From Streptococcus anginosus subsp. whileyi MAS624 (GTDB lineage Bacteria > Bacillota > Bacilli > Lactobacillales > Streptococcaceae): 64,000 bases of DNA. Position 1 is the first letter of the stretch; each line of letters begins with the position of its first letter. The notes beneath the pieces were generated by a model. That model saw only the letters and a program-made list of their open reading frames with translations. It did not search any database and had not been told where the DNA came from. The stretch covers positions 1,652,501 to 1,716,500 of the forward strand of contig NZ_AP013072.1 of assembly GCF_000478925.1 (NCBI RefSeq), read 5' to 3'. This document shows, in pieces, positions 26,190-34,984 of this stretch. A program made the translations under genes and the position numbers.

Positions 26190-27053
26190 ATGTCTAAGTT
26201 TAAAAACTATCTGACGATTATTCTAGGAGCTGGAATTTTTGCTTTCGCCATCAATTATCTGATTATTCCAAATCATTTGTATGAAGGGGGCGCGACTGGG
26301 GTGACTCTCATCACATACTATCTATTTAAAATTCCCGTTTCACTGATGAATCTCATCATCAACATTCCTCTTTTCATCATTGCCTGGAAAGTCTTTGGCT
26401 CACGGCTATTATACTCTAGCATCTTAGGAACCTTTGCAGTCTCTGGTTGGCTGACTATCTTTGAGAAAATTCCTTTCGTGATTAACCTTGAAGGCGATCT
26501 CGTAATTGTAGCGCTCCTAACAGGGGTTATTGCTGGCGTTGGACTGGGAATTGTTTTCAATGCTGGTGGCACCACTGGTGGTACGGACATCATTGCTAGA
26601 ATCGCTAACAAGTATACGAACATCTCCATGGGAAAATTGATGTTTACTGTAGACTTCTGCGTCCTTATTTTCACTGTACTTGTTTTTAAAGATGTTCGCC
26701 TAGTGACTTATACCTTGATTTTTGTCTTTATCGCTTCACGAGTGATTGACTTGATTGGTGAAGGCGGTTATGCCGGCAAAGGTTTCATGGTTATCACCAG
26801 CCGTCCAGAAGAATTGGCAAAGAAAATTGACGAAGATCTCGGTCGCGGAGTTACTTTCATCAATGGGCAAGGCTACTACAGCGAGAATGATTTGAAACTC
26901 GTTTACTGCGTCGTTGGACGAAACGAAATGCAATCCATGAAAAAAGTTATTCATAGTGTTGATCCGCATGCCTTTATTACCATTACAGATGCCCATGAAA
27001 TCCTTGGTGAAGGCTTTACCTTAGATGTCAATAAGCAACCGATTCAGAAATAA
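26190..27053 (+). CDS. YitT-family membrane protein (DUF2179)
   Basis: 287 residues: five to six membrane helices in the first 190 residues with the glycine-rich GIVFNAGGTTGGTDIIARI motif, then a soluble DUF2179 domain (GRGVTFINGQGYYSENDLKLV). TAGGAGG precedes the ATG; an extended -10 TGATACAAT lies at 26151-26159. The family's transported substrate is not established. Monocistronic, with a terminator at 27070. Confidence 0.9.
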   Translation: MSKFKNYLTIILGAGIFAFAINYLIIPNHLYEGGATGVTLITYYLFKIPVSLMNLIINIPLFIIAWKVFGSRLLYSSILGTFAVSGWLTIFEKIPFVINLEGDLVIVALLTGVIAGVGLGIVFNAGGTTGGTDIIARIANKYTNISMGKLMFTVDFCVLIFTVLVFKDVRLVTYTLIFVFIASRVIDLIGEGGYAGKGFMVITSRPEELAKKIDEDLGRGVTFINGQGYYSENDLKLVYCVVGRNEMQSMKKVIHSVDPHAFITITDAHEILGEGFTLDVNKQPIQK

Positions 27054-27069
27054 TCTTGCTCCCATTATA

Positions 27070-27116
27070 AAAAAACGCATGAACACAGTTAAATGAACTG
27101 CTCTCATGCGTTTTTT
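27070..27116. terminator. Bidirectional terminator between YitT and CBS genes
   Basis: AAAAAACGCATGA / TCATGCGTTTTTT form a perfect 13-bp stem around a second small hairpin CAGTT-AAATG-AACTG. Strong T-runs in both directions serve both convergent genes. Confidence 0.92.
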
Positions 27117-27122
27117 GTTGTC

Positions 27123-27779
27123 TTATAATGCTTTTGCTGAAGTACGGGTAATGTCTTCTACCTGAATGCCTTTGTCTTCAAATTTCGCTTTTAAAGCCGG
27201 CAAATCCACATTACCATCAATTTGAACTTCAATGATAACTTTGCCATCTTTGCGTGGAATATTAACAACGTTAGAGATATTGAGATTTTCTTCGACAATC
27301 AAATGCACAATCTTCTCCAACACGCCGACTTCATCTTCTGTAATGAAACGCACGCGAATGCCTTCTTCACCATAGCCAGCAATTTCAAGAAAGGCTCTGA
27401 AAACATCACGATCTGTAATGACACCGTACACTTGCTGATTGTCCACCACTGGCAAAATGCCAATTTTATTTTTCAACATCAAGTAAGTAGCATCTTCCAA
27501 ACTAGCAAATTGTGATACCGTCACCACATCACGAATCATGACGTCTTTAATCTTTGTCTTGTTTAGCAAATAATTCATCTCGTAAATGGACAAACTCGTT
27601 GCTTTTGAAGGACTTGCTTCGGCAATCGTTCCTTCAGTCACCAAACCAACCAATTGGTCATTTTCAATAACAGGAAGCCGGTGCAATCCCTGCTCACGCA
27701 TAATATCCGCCGCATGCGCTACCGTCGTGTCTGGACTAATATACACTACTTTTCGTGTCATAAAATCTTTAACTGCCAT
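27123..27779 (-). CDS. CBS-domain plus ACT-domain protein (AcuB-like)
   Basis: 218 residues: two CBS repeats (MTRKVVYISPDTTVAHAAD, and DVMIRDVVTVSQFASLEDA with YGVITDRDVFRAF) followed by an ACT-like C-terminal domain (KIVHLIVEENLNISNVVNI). The layout matches streptococcal CBS/ACT proteins related to AcuB; these sense adenine nucleotides or amino acids. AAAGGAG precedes the ATG. A single gene; its target is unknown. Confidence 0.88.
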   Translation of the reverse strand: MAVKDFMTRKVVYISPDTTVAHAADIMREQGLHRLPVIENDQLVGLVTEGTIAEASPSKATSLSIYEMNYLLNKTKIKDVMIRDVVTVSQFASLEDATYLMLKNKIGILPVVDNQQVYGVITDRDVFRAFLEIAGYGEEGIRVRFITEDEVGVLEKIVHLIVEENLNISNVVNIPRKDGKVIIEVQIDGNVDLPALKAKFEDKGIQVEDITRTSAKAL

Positions 27780-27892
27780 GGGAATCTCCTTTATCTTTGA
27801 TCTTTCAGTTCTATTATACTGTATTTTCTAGTTTATTTCAAACGCTTTCAATCTACTTACCTATGTTTTCAAGAATATTATTAGTGAATAAA

Positions 27893-27916
27893 AAAGAAGT
27901 AGAAAACCACTTCTTT
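27893..27916 (-). terminator. Terminator of the liv operon
   Basis: AAAGAAGT / ACTTCTTT stem, followed on the minus strand by TTTTTTATTC. It lies 10 bases past the livF stop. Confidence 0.8.
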
Positions 27917-27925
27917 CTCCTTTTT

Positions 27926-28636
27926 TCACCCACCGAGATAAGCCTTGCGGACTTCATCGGAAGCGAGCAATTCTTTTCCTGTGCCAGACAAGACAATATT
28001 TCCTGTTTCTAAAACATAGCCACGGTCGGCAATTGAGAGGGCTTTGTTAGCATTTTGCTCAATCAATAGAACAGTTGTGCCTTGTTTTTGAATATCTTGA
28101 ATAATATCAAAAATTTCTTGAATGAAGAGAGGAGCCAGTCCCATTGAAGGCTCATCTAAAAGCAGGAGTTTGGGCGTAGACATGAGAGCTCGCCCCATAG
28201 CAAGCATCTGCTGCTCACCTCCCGAAAGAGTTGCAGCATCTTGATTTTTACGTTCTTCTAAACGCGGAAAGCGTGAGAAGACTTTTTTTAGATTCGCTTG
28301 ATTTTCATCACGATTTGTTTTTAAGAAAGCACCCATTTCTAGGTTTTCCAAAACAGTCAGGCCTGAGAAAACATGGCGTCCTTCGGGGACCTGAGAAAGC
28401 CCTGCTGCTACAATTTTCTGAGCAGGAACTTTTTGAATTTCATTTCCTAAAAACTCAATTTTTCCTGAACTTGGACGAACCAATCCTGAAATTGTCCGAA
28501 GAATAGTCGTTTTTCCGGCACCATTGGCACCGATGAGAGAAACAACTTCGCCCTCGTTGACTTCAAAGCTGACATCTCGGACAGCCTGAATCATGCCATA
28601 ATGGACGGAAAGATTTTCAACTTTTAGCATAGACAT
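27926..28636 (-). CDS. livF: Branched-chain amino-acid ABC transporter, ATP-binding protein LivF
   Basis: 236 residues: Walker A GANGAGKTT, signature LSGGEQQMLAMGRAL, Walker B LLLLDEPSMGLAP, matching the LivF branch. One of two ATPases that power uptake of leucine, isoleucine and valine. The start overlaps the livG stop by one base (TAATG), with GGAGGTGA upstream. Last gene of livJHMGF. Confidence 0.95.
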   Translation of the reverse strand: MSMLKVENLSVHYGMIQAVRDVSFEVNEGEVVSLIGANGAGKTTILRTISGLVRPSSGKIEFLGNEIQKVPAQKIVAAGLSQVPEGRHVFSGLTVLENLEMGAFLKTNRDENQANLKKVFSRFPRLEERKNQDAATLSGGEQQMLAMGRALMSTPKLLLLDEPSMGLAPLFIQEIFDIIQDIQKQGTTVLLIEQNANKALSIADRGYVLETGNIVLSGTGKELLASDEVRKAYLGG

Positions 28637-29400
28637 TAGGCTTCACCTCCCAGATAGGCTTCAATAACACGCTTATCATTTTTAATCTCGTCAGGAGTTC
28701 CGTGTGCGATCAAACGACCATACTCCAATACATAAATTCGTTCCGTCACTTCCATAACTAGGCTCATGTCATGCTCAATCAGCATGATTGTGATTTGAAA
28801 TTCATTTTTTATGCGACGAATTAACTCTGTCAATTCTGCTGTTTCCTGCGGATTCATTCCCGCAGCAGGCTCATCAAGAAAAAGAATTTTAGGCTCTGTT
28901 GCTAGAGCACGCACGATTTCCAAACGGCGTTGTTGACCGTAAGCTAAATTCTTAGCAAGTGTTTCTGCTTCACCGTCTAGGTCAAAGATTTTTAGCAATT
29001 TCAATGCTTTCTCACGCAGTTCTGCTTCATTTTTATAGAAAGCTGGCAAACGAAAGAAGCTAGCAAAAACATGTGCTTTGTGGTGATTTCCAAAAGCAAT
29101 CAAGACATTCTCTAGGACTGTCAAATCTTTAAACAAGCGAATATTTTGGAATGTCCGACTGAGTCCTAAGGAAGCAATCTTATAAGGAGCCTTGCCATTG
29201 AGCAAATGACCATCCAAGGTTACGCTTCCTTCACTTGGCTCATAAACACCCGTCAGTAAGTTAAACAAAGTTGTTTTCCCTGCACCGTTTGGACCAATGA
29301 GACCGACTAATTCGCCCTCATTCAGCTCCAAGGTCACATCGCCAACAGCAGTCAGCCCGCCGAAATTTTTTGTTAAGTTTTTTACATCAAGAAGCGCCAT
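28636..29400 (-). CDS. livG: Branched-chain amino-acid ABC transporter, ATP-binding protein LivG
   Basis: 254 residues: Walker A GPNGAGKTT, the LivG-type insertion with FQNIRLFKDLTVLENV, signature LAYGQQRRLEIVRAL and Walker B ILFLDEPAAGMNP. Partner of LivF. Overlaps livM and livF by one base each, which indicates tight coupling. Confidence 0.95.
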   Translation of the reverse strand: MALLDVKNLTKNFGGLTAVGDVTLELNEGELVGLIGPNGAGKTTLFNLLTGVYEPSEGSVTLDGHLLNGKAPYKIASLGLSRTFQNIRLFKDLTVLENVLIAFGNHHKAHVFASFFRLPAFYKNEAELREKALKLLKIFDLDGEAETLAKNLAYGQQRRLEIVRALATEPKILFLDEPAAGMNPQETAELTELIRRIKNEFQITIMLIEHDMSLVMEVTERIYVLEYGRLIAHGTPDEIKNDKRVIEAYLGGEA

Positions 29401-30350
29401 TAGTTGACCTCCTTATCTTTTTTAAAGAAGCGTGATAAGCTCAATTCCCATGTGCCAAGAAGTCCTCCCGGACGGAAAATCATCACCAAAATTAAAGCAA
29501 GAGAGTAGATAATCATCCGAATGCTTGCTACATTTTGAAGCACCATGTTTAAAATTCCCAAAACAATCGCTGCAACAATGGTACCAGTTATAGAACCCAG
29601 ACCACCAAAGACCACGATAATCAAGACATTGATGCTATTGATAAAAGTATAATCTTTCGGCACAACAGAGCCGATAAATCCTGCTTGGAGTGAGCCTGCG
29701 ATACTAGCTGTCATCGCCCCAAAAACAAAAGCAATGACTTTGATTTTAGTGGTATTAACCCCTACAGATTCTGCTGCAATTTCATCTTCACGAACTGACA
29801 AGGTTGCTCGTCCAATCGGGCTGCGCAAGAAATTGATGGTTAAAATGGTTGTGATAACTACAAAGAAATACACCATTTGCCAATTGGTAAAGGCAGGAAT
29901 ACCCAATATACCCGCAGCTCCATTGGTCAAATCACCACCGTTAATGATTAAAATGCGAATGATTTCAGAGACTCCAAGCGTAGCAATTGCGAGGTAATCA
30001 CCTTTCAGACGAAGAGTAGGAATCCCGACAACCAAAGCCACTGCTCCTGCAATCAATGCTCCTAACACCATAGCCGCAAAAAAGGCAGGATAAGTAGCTG
30101 TTCTCGAACCAATAATTGCAGCTGCATAAGCACCAATTGCCATAAAACCAGCATGTCCCAGAGAAAATTGACCTGAGAAACCGACAATCAAATTCAAACC
30201 TACTGCTAAAATAATGTTAATGCCGATTTGCTGTAAGATTTGTAGATAAAAATCATTCAAAACTCCAGCGCTGACAAGGAGAGTCAGCAAACCGTAACCT
30301 GCAAGAAGGAGCACAAACCATAAAATATTTACTTTTACATTCTTTTTCAT
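29400..30350 (-). CDS. livM: Branched-chain amino-acid ABC transporter permease LivM
   Basis: 316 residues with about nine membrane helices. Family motifs are GLNLIVGFSGQFSLGHAGFM and IPTLRLKGDYLAIATLG, and the cytoplasmic EAA-like coupling loop ESVGVNTTKIKVIAFVFGA. One of the two membrane subunits of the Liv importer. Confidence 0.95.
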   Translation of the reverse strand: MKKNVKVNILWFVLLLAGYGLLTLLVSAGVLNDFYLQILQQIGINIILAVGLNLIVGFSGQFSLGHAGFMAIGAYAAAIIGSRTATYPAFFAAMVLGALIAGAVALVVGIPTLRLKGDYLAIATLGVSEIIRILIINGGDLTNGAAGILGIPAFTNWQMVYFFVVITTILTINFLRSPIGRATLSVREDEIAAESVGVNTTKIKVIAFVFGAMTASIAGSLQAGFIGSVVPKDYTFINSINVLIIVVFGGLGSITGTIVAAIVLGILNMVLQNVASIRMIIYSLALILVMIFRPGGLLGTWELSLSRFFKKDKEVN

Positions 30351-30353
30351 AGC

Positions 30354-31223
30354 CTATACCTTCTCTTTCACATTCTTACCAAGAATACCTGCAGGACGAA
30401 CAAGCAAGATTAAGATTAAAATGCCATACACAATCGCATCACGGAAATCTGACATACCAAAAGCTGTCGCAAAGGTTTCTAATAGACCAATGACAAAGCC
30501 TCCCAATGCTGCTCCGGGGATAATACCAATCCCACCAAGTACCGCAGCGACAAATGATTTCAACCCTGGTGTCATTCCCATCAAAGGCTCTAAAGAATTG
30601 TAATAAAGCGCGATGAGTACACCTGCTGCGCCTGCCAAAGCAGAACCTAAAGCAAAAGTGAAACTAATCGTACGATTGACATTAATTCCCATTAGCTGCG
30701 CTGCATCACTATCAACAGAAACTGCCCGCATGGCTTTTCCCATTTTGGTTTTTTGAACGATAACCTGCAGCAATACCATTAAAATCAAGGAAATAACCAA
30801 AATCATCAATTGGATATTGGTGAGACTAATAGGACCAAAATTATAACGAACCGTTTCAATCACTTGTGGGAACGAACGAGTATTGGCCCCCACAAAATAG
30901 ACCATCACATATTCCAAGAAAAATGAAACACCAATCGCAGTAATCAAAGCTGCAATCCGAGTCGAATTTCTCAGTGGACGATACGCCAGAAACTCGACCA
31001 GCACACCTAAAGCTGCCGTCCCAATCATTGCCAAAATCAAGGCAAGGAAAAAGTTAAGATGAAGAGAATTTATCAAGAAATACCCCATAAAAGCACCCAT
31101 CATGTAAATATCTCCATGAGCGAAGTTGATAAGCTTGATAATCCCATAAACCATGGTATAGCCGAGAGCGAGCAAAGCATAGACACTCCCCAGAATCAGA
31201 CCATTAACAAGTTGTTGGAGCAT
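30354..31223 (-). CDS. livH: Branched-chain amino-acid ABC transporter permease LivH
   Basis: 289 residues with about eight helices. It opens MLQQLVNGLILGSVYALLAL, and has INFAHGDIYMMGAFMGY and AQLMGINVNRTISFTFALGS, typical of LivH. I chose the ATG at 31223; in-frame GTG codons at 31229 and 31232 are alternatives. A 390-base gap with a hairpin separates it from livJ, so the binding protein is probably made in excess. Confidence 0.93.
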   Translation of the reverse strand: MLQQLVNGLILGSVYALLALGYTMVYGIIKLINFAHGDIYMMGAFMGYFLINSLHLNFFLALILAMIGTAALGVLVEFLAYRPLRNSTRIAALITAIGVSFFLEYVMVYFVGANTRSFPQVIETVRYNFGPISLTNIQLMILVISLILMVLLQVIVQKTKMGKAMRAVSVDSDAAQLMGINVNRTISFTFALGSALAGAAGVLIALYYNSLEPLMGMTPGLKSFVAAVLGGIGIIPGAALGGFVIGLLETFATAFGMSDFRDAIVYGILILILLVRPAGILGKNVKEKV

Positions 31224-31232
31224 GGCCACCAC

Positions 31233-31614
31233 ACTTTCTAATTATAGTATAGAAGAAAGAACTATGTGATTTTTCACATTTTCTTATCTATCGTGAAAAA
31301 AGAGCGAGTCAAGTCATTATTTCAAAAAAATTGATTTTTCTCACTCATCTATTCTAAGTTTGAGCAAATGAGACCTTTAAACCTTTTTAAGTCTCATTTC
31401 ACGGTTGATTACTTTTCAACAGCTTAAAACATATCTAACAATCAATCACTAGGTATTACAAACCATAATGAAAAATATTCTTAAGACTAAGACTTTTGTC
31501 CCGCCTCTTTTCTTTTAGCCCGTATAAAGAGAAGTAACTATCTACGATGCTTACCATAAATAGTTACTCTTTTATACACTATAAAATATATTTTAAGCAG
31601 TTCTTTATGAAAGA
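31233..31614. other. livJ-livH gap
   Basis: No gene. It holds the long hairpin at 31522-31577, a fragment of the dispersed repeat (GACTTTTGTCCCGCC near 31490-31507) and AT-rich sequence. A GAGACC...AAGTCTC dyad lies near 31367-31397. The livH ribosome site and perhaps its own weak promoter lie at its left end. Confidence 0.5.
31522..31577 (-). terminator. Long hairpin after livJ, probable attenuator
   Basis: GTATAAAGAGAAGTAACTAT pairs with ATAGTTACTCTTTTATAC with one small bulge. It lies 37 bases past the livJ stop and lacks a strong T-run on the minus strand, so partial termination or mRNA end protection is more likely than full stop. Confidence 0.55.
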
Positions 31615-32778
31615 TTATGGCTTAACTGTTTCAGCTGCTGTGACTTTCCCATTATTCATGGTCATCATAAACGCTGTTTTAACAGTGTTATGATTCTTGT
31701 CAAAGCTGGTATCACCTGTTACACCTTCAAAATTCTTTGTCTTGGCAAGATTGTCTTTGATGTCAACAGATGTTTTAGCACCCTTAGCAGCATTGGCAAC
31801 AAGATAAACAGAGTCGTATGCTAGCGCTGCAAATGTTGAAGGTTCTTCATTGTTGTATTTCGCTTTGTAAGCTTCAAGGAATTTCTTTGCTTTCGCTGAG
31901 ACATCAACTGTTGAAGAGAAGCCTGAGATATAGTAGATATTTGAGGCTTTGGCTGGTGTTGCTTGTTGAACAAATTCTTCGCCATTAAAGCCGTCACCAC
32001 CAACGATTGGCTTATCAATGCCCATACCACGCGCTTGGTTTACAATTTTACCAGCTTCAGTATAGTAACCAGGGATGACAATTGCATCAAAATCTTTCCC
32101 TTTCATCTTGGTCAAAGCTGCTTGGAAGTCCGTATCACCAGCGACAAATTTTTCATCTGCAACAATCTTGCCTTTATACGCATTGCGGAAAGCTTTTGCG
32201 ACACCTTTAGCATAATCACTTGAATTATCCGTATAAAGCACAACTTTTTTCGCTTTTAACGTTTCTGTGACATACTTAGAAATAATCTTCCCTTGGAAAC
32301 TGTCTTGAAAAGTCCCAATGAATAAATACTCTTGATTTTTTGTCAAGCCATCTTGAGTAGCACTAGGTGAAATCAACGGTACACCTGCTTTTGTCGCATT
32401 AGAAACAGCTGCTGCCGTTGCACCAGAAGTCGCAGGTCCTACAACTGCATTGACTTTCGATTGGGTTACTAAGTTGGTCGTTACAGAAGCTGCTTCTGCT
32501 GTTTCAGATTTATTATCTTTGTCCACTACTTCTAGTTTTTTTCCGTCAATACCACCTGCTTTATTGATTTCTTCAACTGCAAGCTGAGCGCCTTTTTGCT
32601 CGGCTGTACCATAAGCAGCTGTTGCGCCTGTCTCTTCAAAGTTAAATCCAATTTTAATCGTCTTATCAGCAACTTTTGTACCAGTTGCATTGGAGCCACC
32701 TGACTTTACTTCCCCACAAGCAGCAAGAAGGGCAACGCTTGCAAGGGCAACAAATGATAGAGCAAATTTTTTCTTCAT
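31615..32778 (-). CDS. livJ: Branched-chain amino-acid-binding lipoprotein LivJ
   Basis: 387 residues. Lipoprotein signal MKKKFALSFVALASVALLAAC with the lipobox LLAAC, then a type I periplasmic-binding fold (KIGFNFEETGATAAYGTAEQ, VVGPATSGATAAAVSN, GDGFNGEEF). It captures leucine, isoleucine and valine at the cell surface for LivHMGF. GAGGAG precedes the ATG at 32778. The promoter has a CodY-like box, and an IS30 copy is inserted 20 bases upstream of its -35. Confidence 0.95.
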   Translation of the reverse strand: MKKKFALSFVALASVALLAACGEVKSGGSNATGTKVADKTIKIGFNFEETGATAAYGTAEQKGAQLAVEEINKAGGIDGKKLEVVDKDNKSETAEAASVTTNLVTQSKVNAVVGPATSGATAAAVSNATKAGVPLISPSATQDGLTKNQEYLFIGTFQDSFQGKIISKYVTETLKAKKVVLYTDNSSDYAKGVAKAFRNAYKGKIVADEKFVAGDTDFQAALTKMKGKDFDAIVIPGYYTEAGKIVNQARGMGIDKPIVGGDGFNGEEFVQQATPAKASNIYYISGFSSTVDVSAKAKKFLEAYKAKYNNEEPSTFAALAYDSVYLVANAAKGAKTSVDIKDNLAKTKNFEGVTGDTSFDKNHNTVKTAFMMTMNNGKVTAAETVKP

Positions 32779-32813
32779 ATTCTTATCTCCTCGTTCCGAA
32801 ATGATATGTTTAG

Positions 32814-32842
32814 AATATATCGAATTATCTGACAATTGTCAA
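32814..32842 (-). promoter_or_regulatory. livJ promoter with CodY-like box
   Basis: TTGACA (32837-32842), 17-bp spacer and TATATT (32814-32819) on the minus strand. The spacer carries AATTGTCAGATAATT (32823-32837), 13 of 15 matches to the CodY consensus AATTTTCWGAAAATT. CodY bound here would cover the promoter, giving repression when branched-chain amino acids are plentiful. Confidence 0.75.
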
Positions 32843-32862
32843 GTGGTAAATGAGATTTTTTT

Positions 32863-33928
32863 ATATGATAAATTGTAAAATATAGTGCAACAAAAAAACT
32901 CATAGCGTTTCATTGGTGTAAACTGTAAGTAACCACACAAACAGAATCCCGAGGAAAAACTATGAGCTACTTCCATCTTACCATAACCGACCGAATAAAG
33001 ATAGAAACCTACTTGGAATTAGGTTTGAAACCTTGCCAAATTGCAAGTAAACTTGGCGTCCATAAGTCTACCATTTCAAGAGAGTTAAGACGATGCCAAA
33101 ATGGTTACTCCGCAGCCCTAGCACAGGAACAGTATGACCACAGGGCTAAGCAAAAAGGTCGGAAGTCTCGTTTGACACCAACGTTGAAAAAGGAAATTGA
33201 GGACGGTTTAAAATCCTCCTGGTCGCCTGAACAGATTTGTGGCCGCTATCAGCTTGAACAAAGGCCGATGGTAGCTTTTAAAACAATCTATAACTGGCTC
33301 TATGCTGGTTTGATTGCTCTGGATTTGAGTGTCCTTCGTCGTAAAGGAAAAACTCGACAACCTAAAGAAACACGTGGAAGATTTAGGATTGGCACATCGA
33401 TTGCCAAACGTCCTAAAGAGGTCAGGAATCGTGAGACCTTTGGTCACTGGGAGCTCGATACTGTGGTGTCTTCCAGAGGCAAAAGCAAGGGCTGTTTAGC
33501 GACCTTTCTGGAGCGAAAAACGCGCTTTTACTTAGCTTTCAAGATACCAGACAGAACAGCCAAATCCATGTTTTCAGCCATCGAACAACTTTATAAGCTA
33601 TTTCCAAAAGAGGCTCTTAAAACCTTCACTTCAGATAGGGGAAAAGAGTTTGCCTGCTATCCTCTGGTAGAGAATTTAGGAATTTCCTTTTTCTTTGCGG
33701 ACGCCTATTCATCCTGGCAGAGAGGAAGCAATGAAAACGCCAATGGCTTACTAAGAGAATATTTTCCAAAGAAAACAGATTTAGCCGCTATCTCTGATGA
33801 GGCTTTGAACAAGGCCTTATATGATATCAATCACCGACCACGAAAATGTTTAGCTTACAGAACTGCTTGTGAAGCTCTAGTGGATGAGTACGAGTAAATG
33901 TTGCACTTATTCTTGCAATTTATCATAT
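32863..33928 (+). mobile_element. IS30-family insertion sequence, apparently intact
   Basis: About 1,066 bp with ~30-bp imperfect inverted ends: ATATGATAAATTG...AGTGCAACA at the left (32863-32892) and its complement at the right (33899-33928). It encloses one complete transposase. It lies between the livJ promoter and ylbG, two genes that are neighbours in other streptococci, so it interrupted a formerly short gap. A target duplication is not evident. Confidence 0.88.
32962..33897 (+). CDS. IS30-family transposase
   Basis: 311 residues. N-terminal helix-turn-helix (SKLGVHKSTISRELRR), then a DDE catalytic domain: HWELDTVVS, FTSDRGKEFACY and SNENANGLLREYFPKKTD. No stop or frameshift breaks it, so it could be active. 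It carries its own promoter region inside the left end. The stop lies 2 bases before the right inverted repeat. Confidence 0.93.
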   Translation: MSYFHLTITDRIKIETYLELGLKPCQIASKLGVHKSTISRELRRCQNGYSAALAQEQYDHRAKQKGRKSRLTPTLKKEIEDGLKSSWSPEQICGRYQLEQRPMVAFKTIYNWLYAGLIALDLSVLRRKGKTRQPKETRGRFRIGTSIAKRPKEVRNRETFGHWELDTVVSSRGKSKGCLATFLERKTRFYLAFKIPDRTAKSMFSAIEQLYKLFPKEALKTFTSDRGKEFACYPLVENLGISFFFADAYSSWQRGSNENANGLLREYFPKKTDLAAISDEALNKALYDINHRPRKCLAYRTACEALVDEYE

Positions 33929-34192
33929 GTTTACGTTTTCTTTATCTCTAAACAAGCTTCCAACAAAGTCTGTGTCCAATTCTTGAATGTGACAGATCCG
34001 TACTTGTTTGACATATTTTTCTTTAGATAACCTTTGCATCGTCTCTTCTACCTGCTCTGTCGGAACATACAACTGGAGGTAACGATGCTTTTTAGAATGG
34101 TAGACAATATCGCCAATAGTTTCTATTTTTTTCACATCTCGATTGTAATACAAATACACAATCAAACCTGTTCGTTCTTCTTTTTTAAACAT
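33923..34192 (-). CDS. ylbG: YlbG-family protein (DUF2129) with an IS-derived 3' end
   Basis: 89 residues starting [19 protein letters not shown], the YlbG/UPF0298 domain, with [13 protein letters not shown] following. Members are small cytoplasmic proteins of unknown role found beside clpP in streptococci. I chose the ATG at 34192 by family; longer in-frame starts lack support. The last codon and TGA (33923-33925) lie inside the right inverted repeat of the IS30 copy, so the native end has been altered by a few residues at most. Confidence 0.85.
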   Translation of the reverse strand: MFKKEERTGLIVYLYYNRDVKKIETIGDIVYHSKKHRYLQLYVPTEQVEETMQRLSKEKYVKQVRICHIQELDTDFVGSLFRDKENVNI

Positions 34193-34282
34193 GAATTTTC
34201 TTTCTAATTTATTTTTATCATTTATAAGTATATCAAAAAAATGCCCATCAGAGGACATTTTTCGTACAGTAATAAACAATGA

Positions 34283-34873
34283 TTAGTTTAAATTATTATT
34301 TGCCATGATTTCATCAATGAAGCCATAATCCAAGGTTTCTTGAGCGCTCATCCAATAATCGCGTTCTGCGTCTTTATGTACTTGCTTAATGGTTTTCCCT
34401 GAATTATCCGCAAGGATCTTCTCCAAGTTATTCCGTGTTTTCAGCAAATGCTCAGCTGCAATCGCCATATCGGTTTGCTGCGTACCGCTACCAGTTCCGC
34501 CCATTGGCTGATGAATCAGGTATTCTGCATTCGGCAACATGAAGCGCTTGCCTTTAGCACCACTTGAAGCAATAATGGTTCCCATGGAAGCAGCCATCCC
34601 CATGACAATTGTTTGGACATCTGACTTGATGAAGTTCATGGTATCCACAATCGCTAGACCAGCCGATACAGAACCACCTGGCGTATTGATGTAAAGATAA
34701 ATATCTTTAGTATTATCTTGTGCATCAAGGAAAAGCAATTGCGCAATAATAGAATTAGCCATATTGTCCTCAACAGGACCTGTCAGCATAATAATGCGAT
34801 CTTTTAATAAGCGTGAGTAAATATCGTAGGAACGTTCCCCACGACTTGTTTGTTCAATAACTACAGGAATCAT
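34283..34873 (-). CDS. clpP: ATP-dependent Clp protease proteolytic subunit
   Basis: 196 residues: [15 protein letters not shown], catalytic Ser in [12 protein letters not shown], catalytic His in [11 protein letters not shown] and the Asp in the RDYWMSAQE region. It assembles into two heptameric rings and works with Clp ATPases in stress proteolysis. Its promoter (TTGACC, 17 bp, TATAAT) carries a perfect CtsR repeat. Confidence 0.97.
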   Translation of the reverse strand: MIPVVIEQTSRGERSYDIYSRLLKDRIIMLTGPVEDNMANSIIAQLLFLDAQDNTKDIYLYINTPGGSVSAGLAIVDTMNFIKSDVQTIVMGMAASMGTIIASSGAKGKRFMLPNAEYLIHQPMGGTGSGTQQTDMAIAAEHLLKTRNNLEKILADNSGKTIKQVHKDAERDYWMSAQETLDYGFIDEIMANNNLN

Positions 34874-34943
34874 TGTATTCTCCTTTTCATCTGATATTTA
34901 ATCTGACTAACAATTTTTAGTGAGATTTTTCAAATATGAGACT

Positions 34944-34973
34944 ATTATAGTCTTTTGGTCAAAAAAGGTCAAA
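34944..34973 (-). promoter_or_regulatory. clpP promoter with CtsR operator
   Basis: GGTCAAA-AAA-GGTCAAA (34957-34973) is the exact CtsR heptad repeat. Its right half is the complement of the -35 TTGACC (34967-34972); TATAAT is at 34944-34949 with a 17-bp spacer. CtsR bound here blocks the promoter until heat or protein stress releases it. Confidence 0.92.
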
Positions 34974-34984
34974 CATAAAACTCA

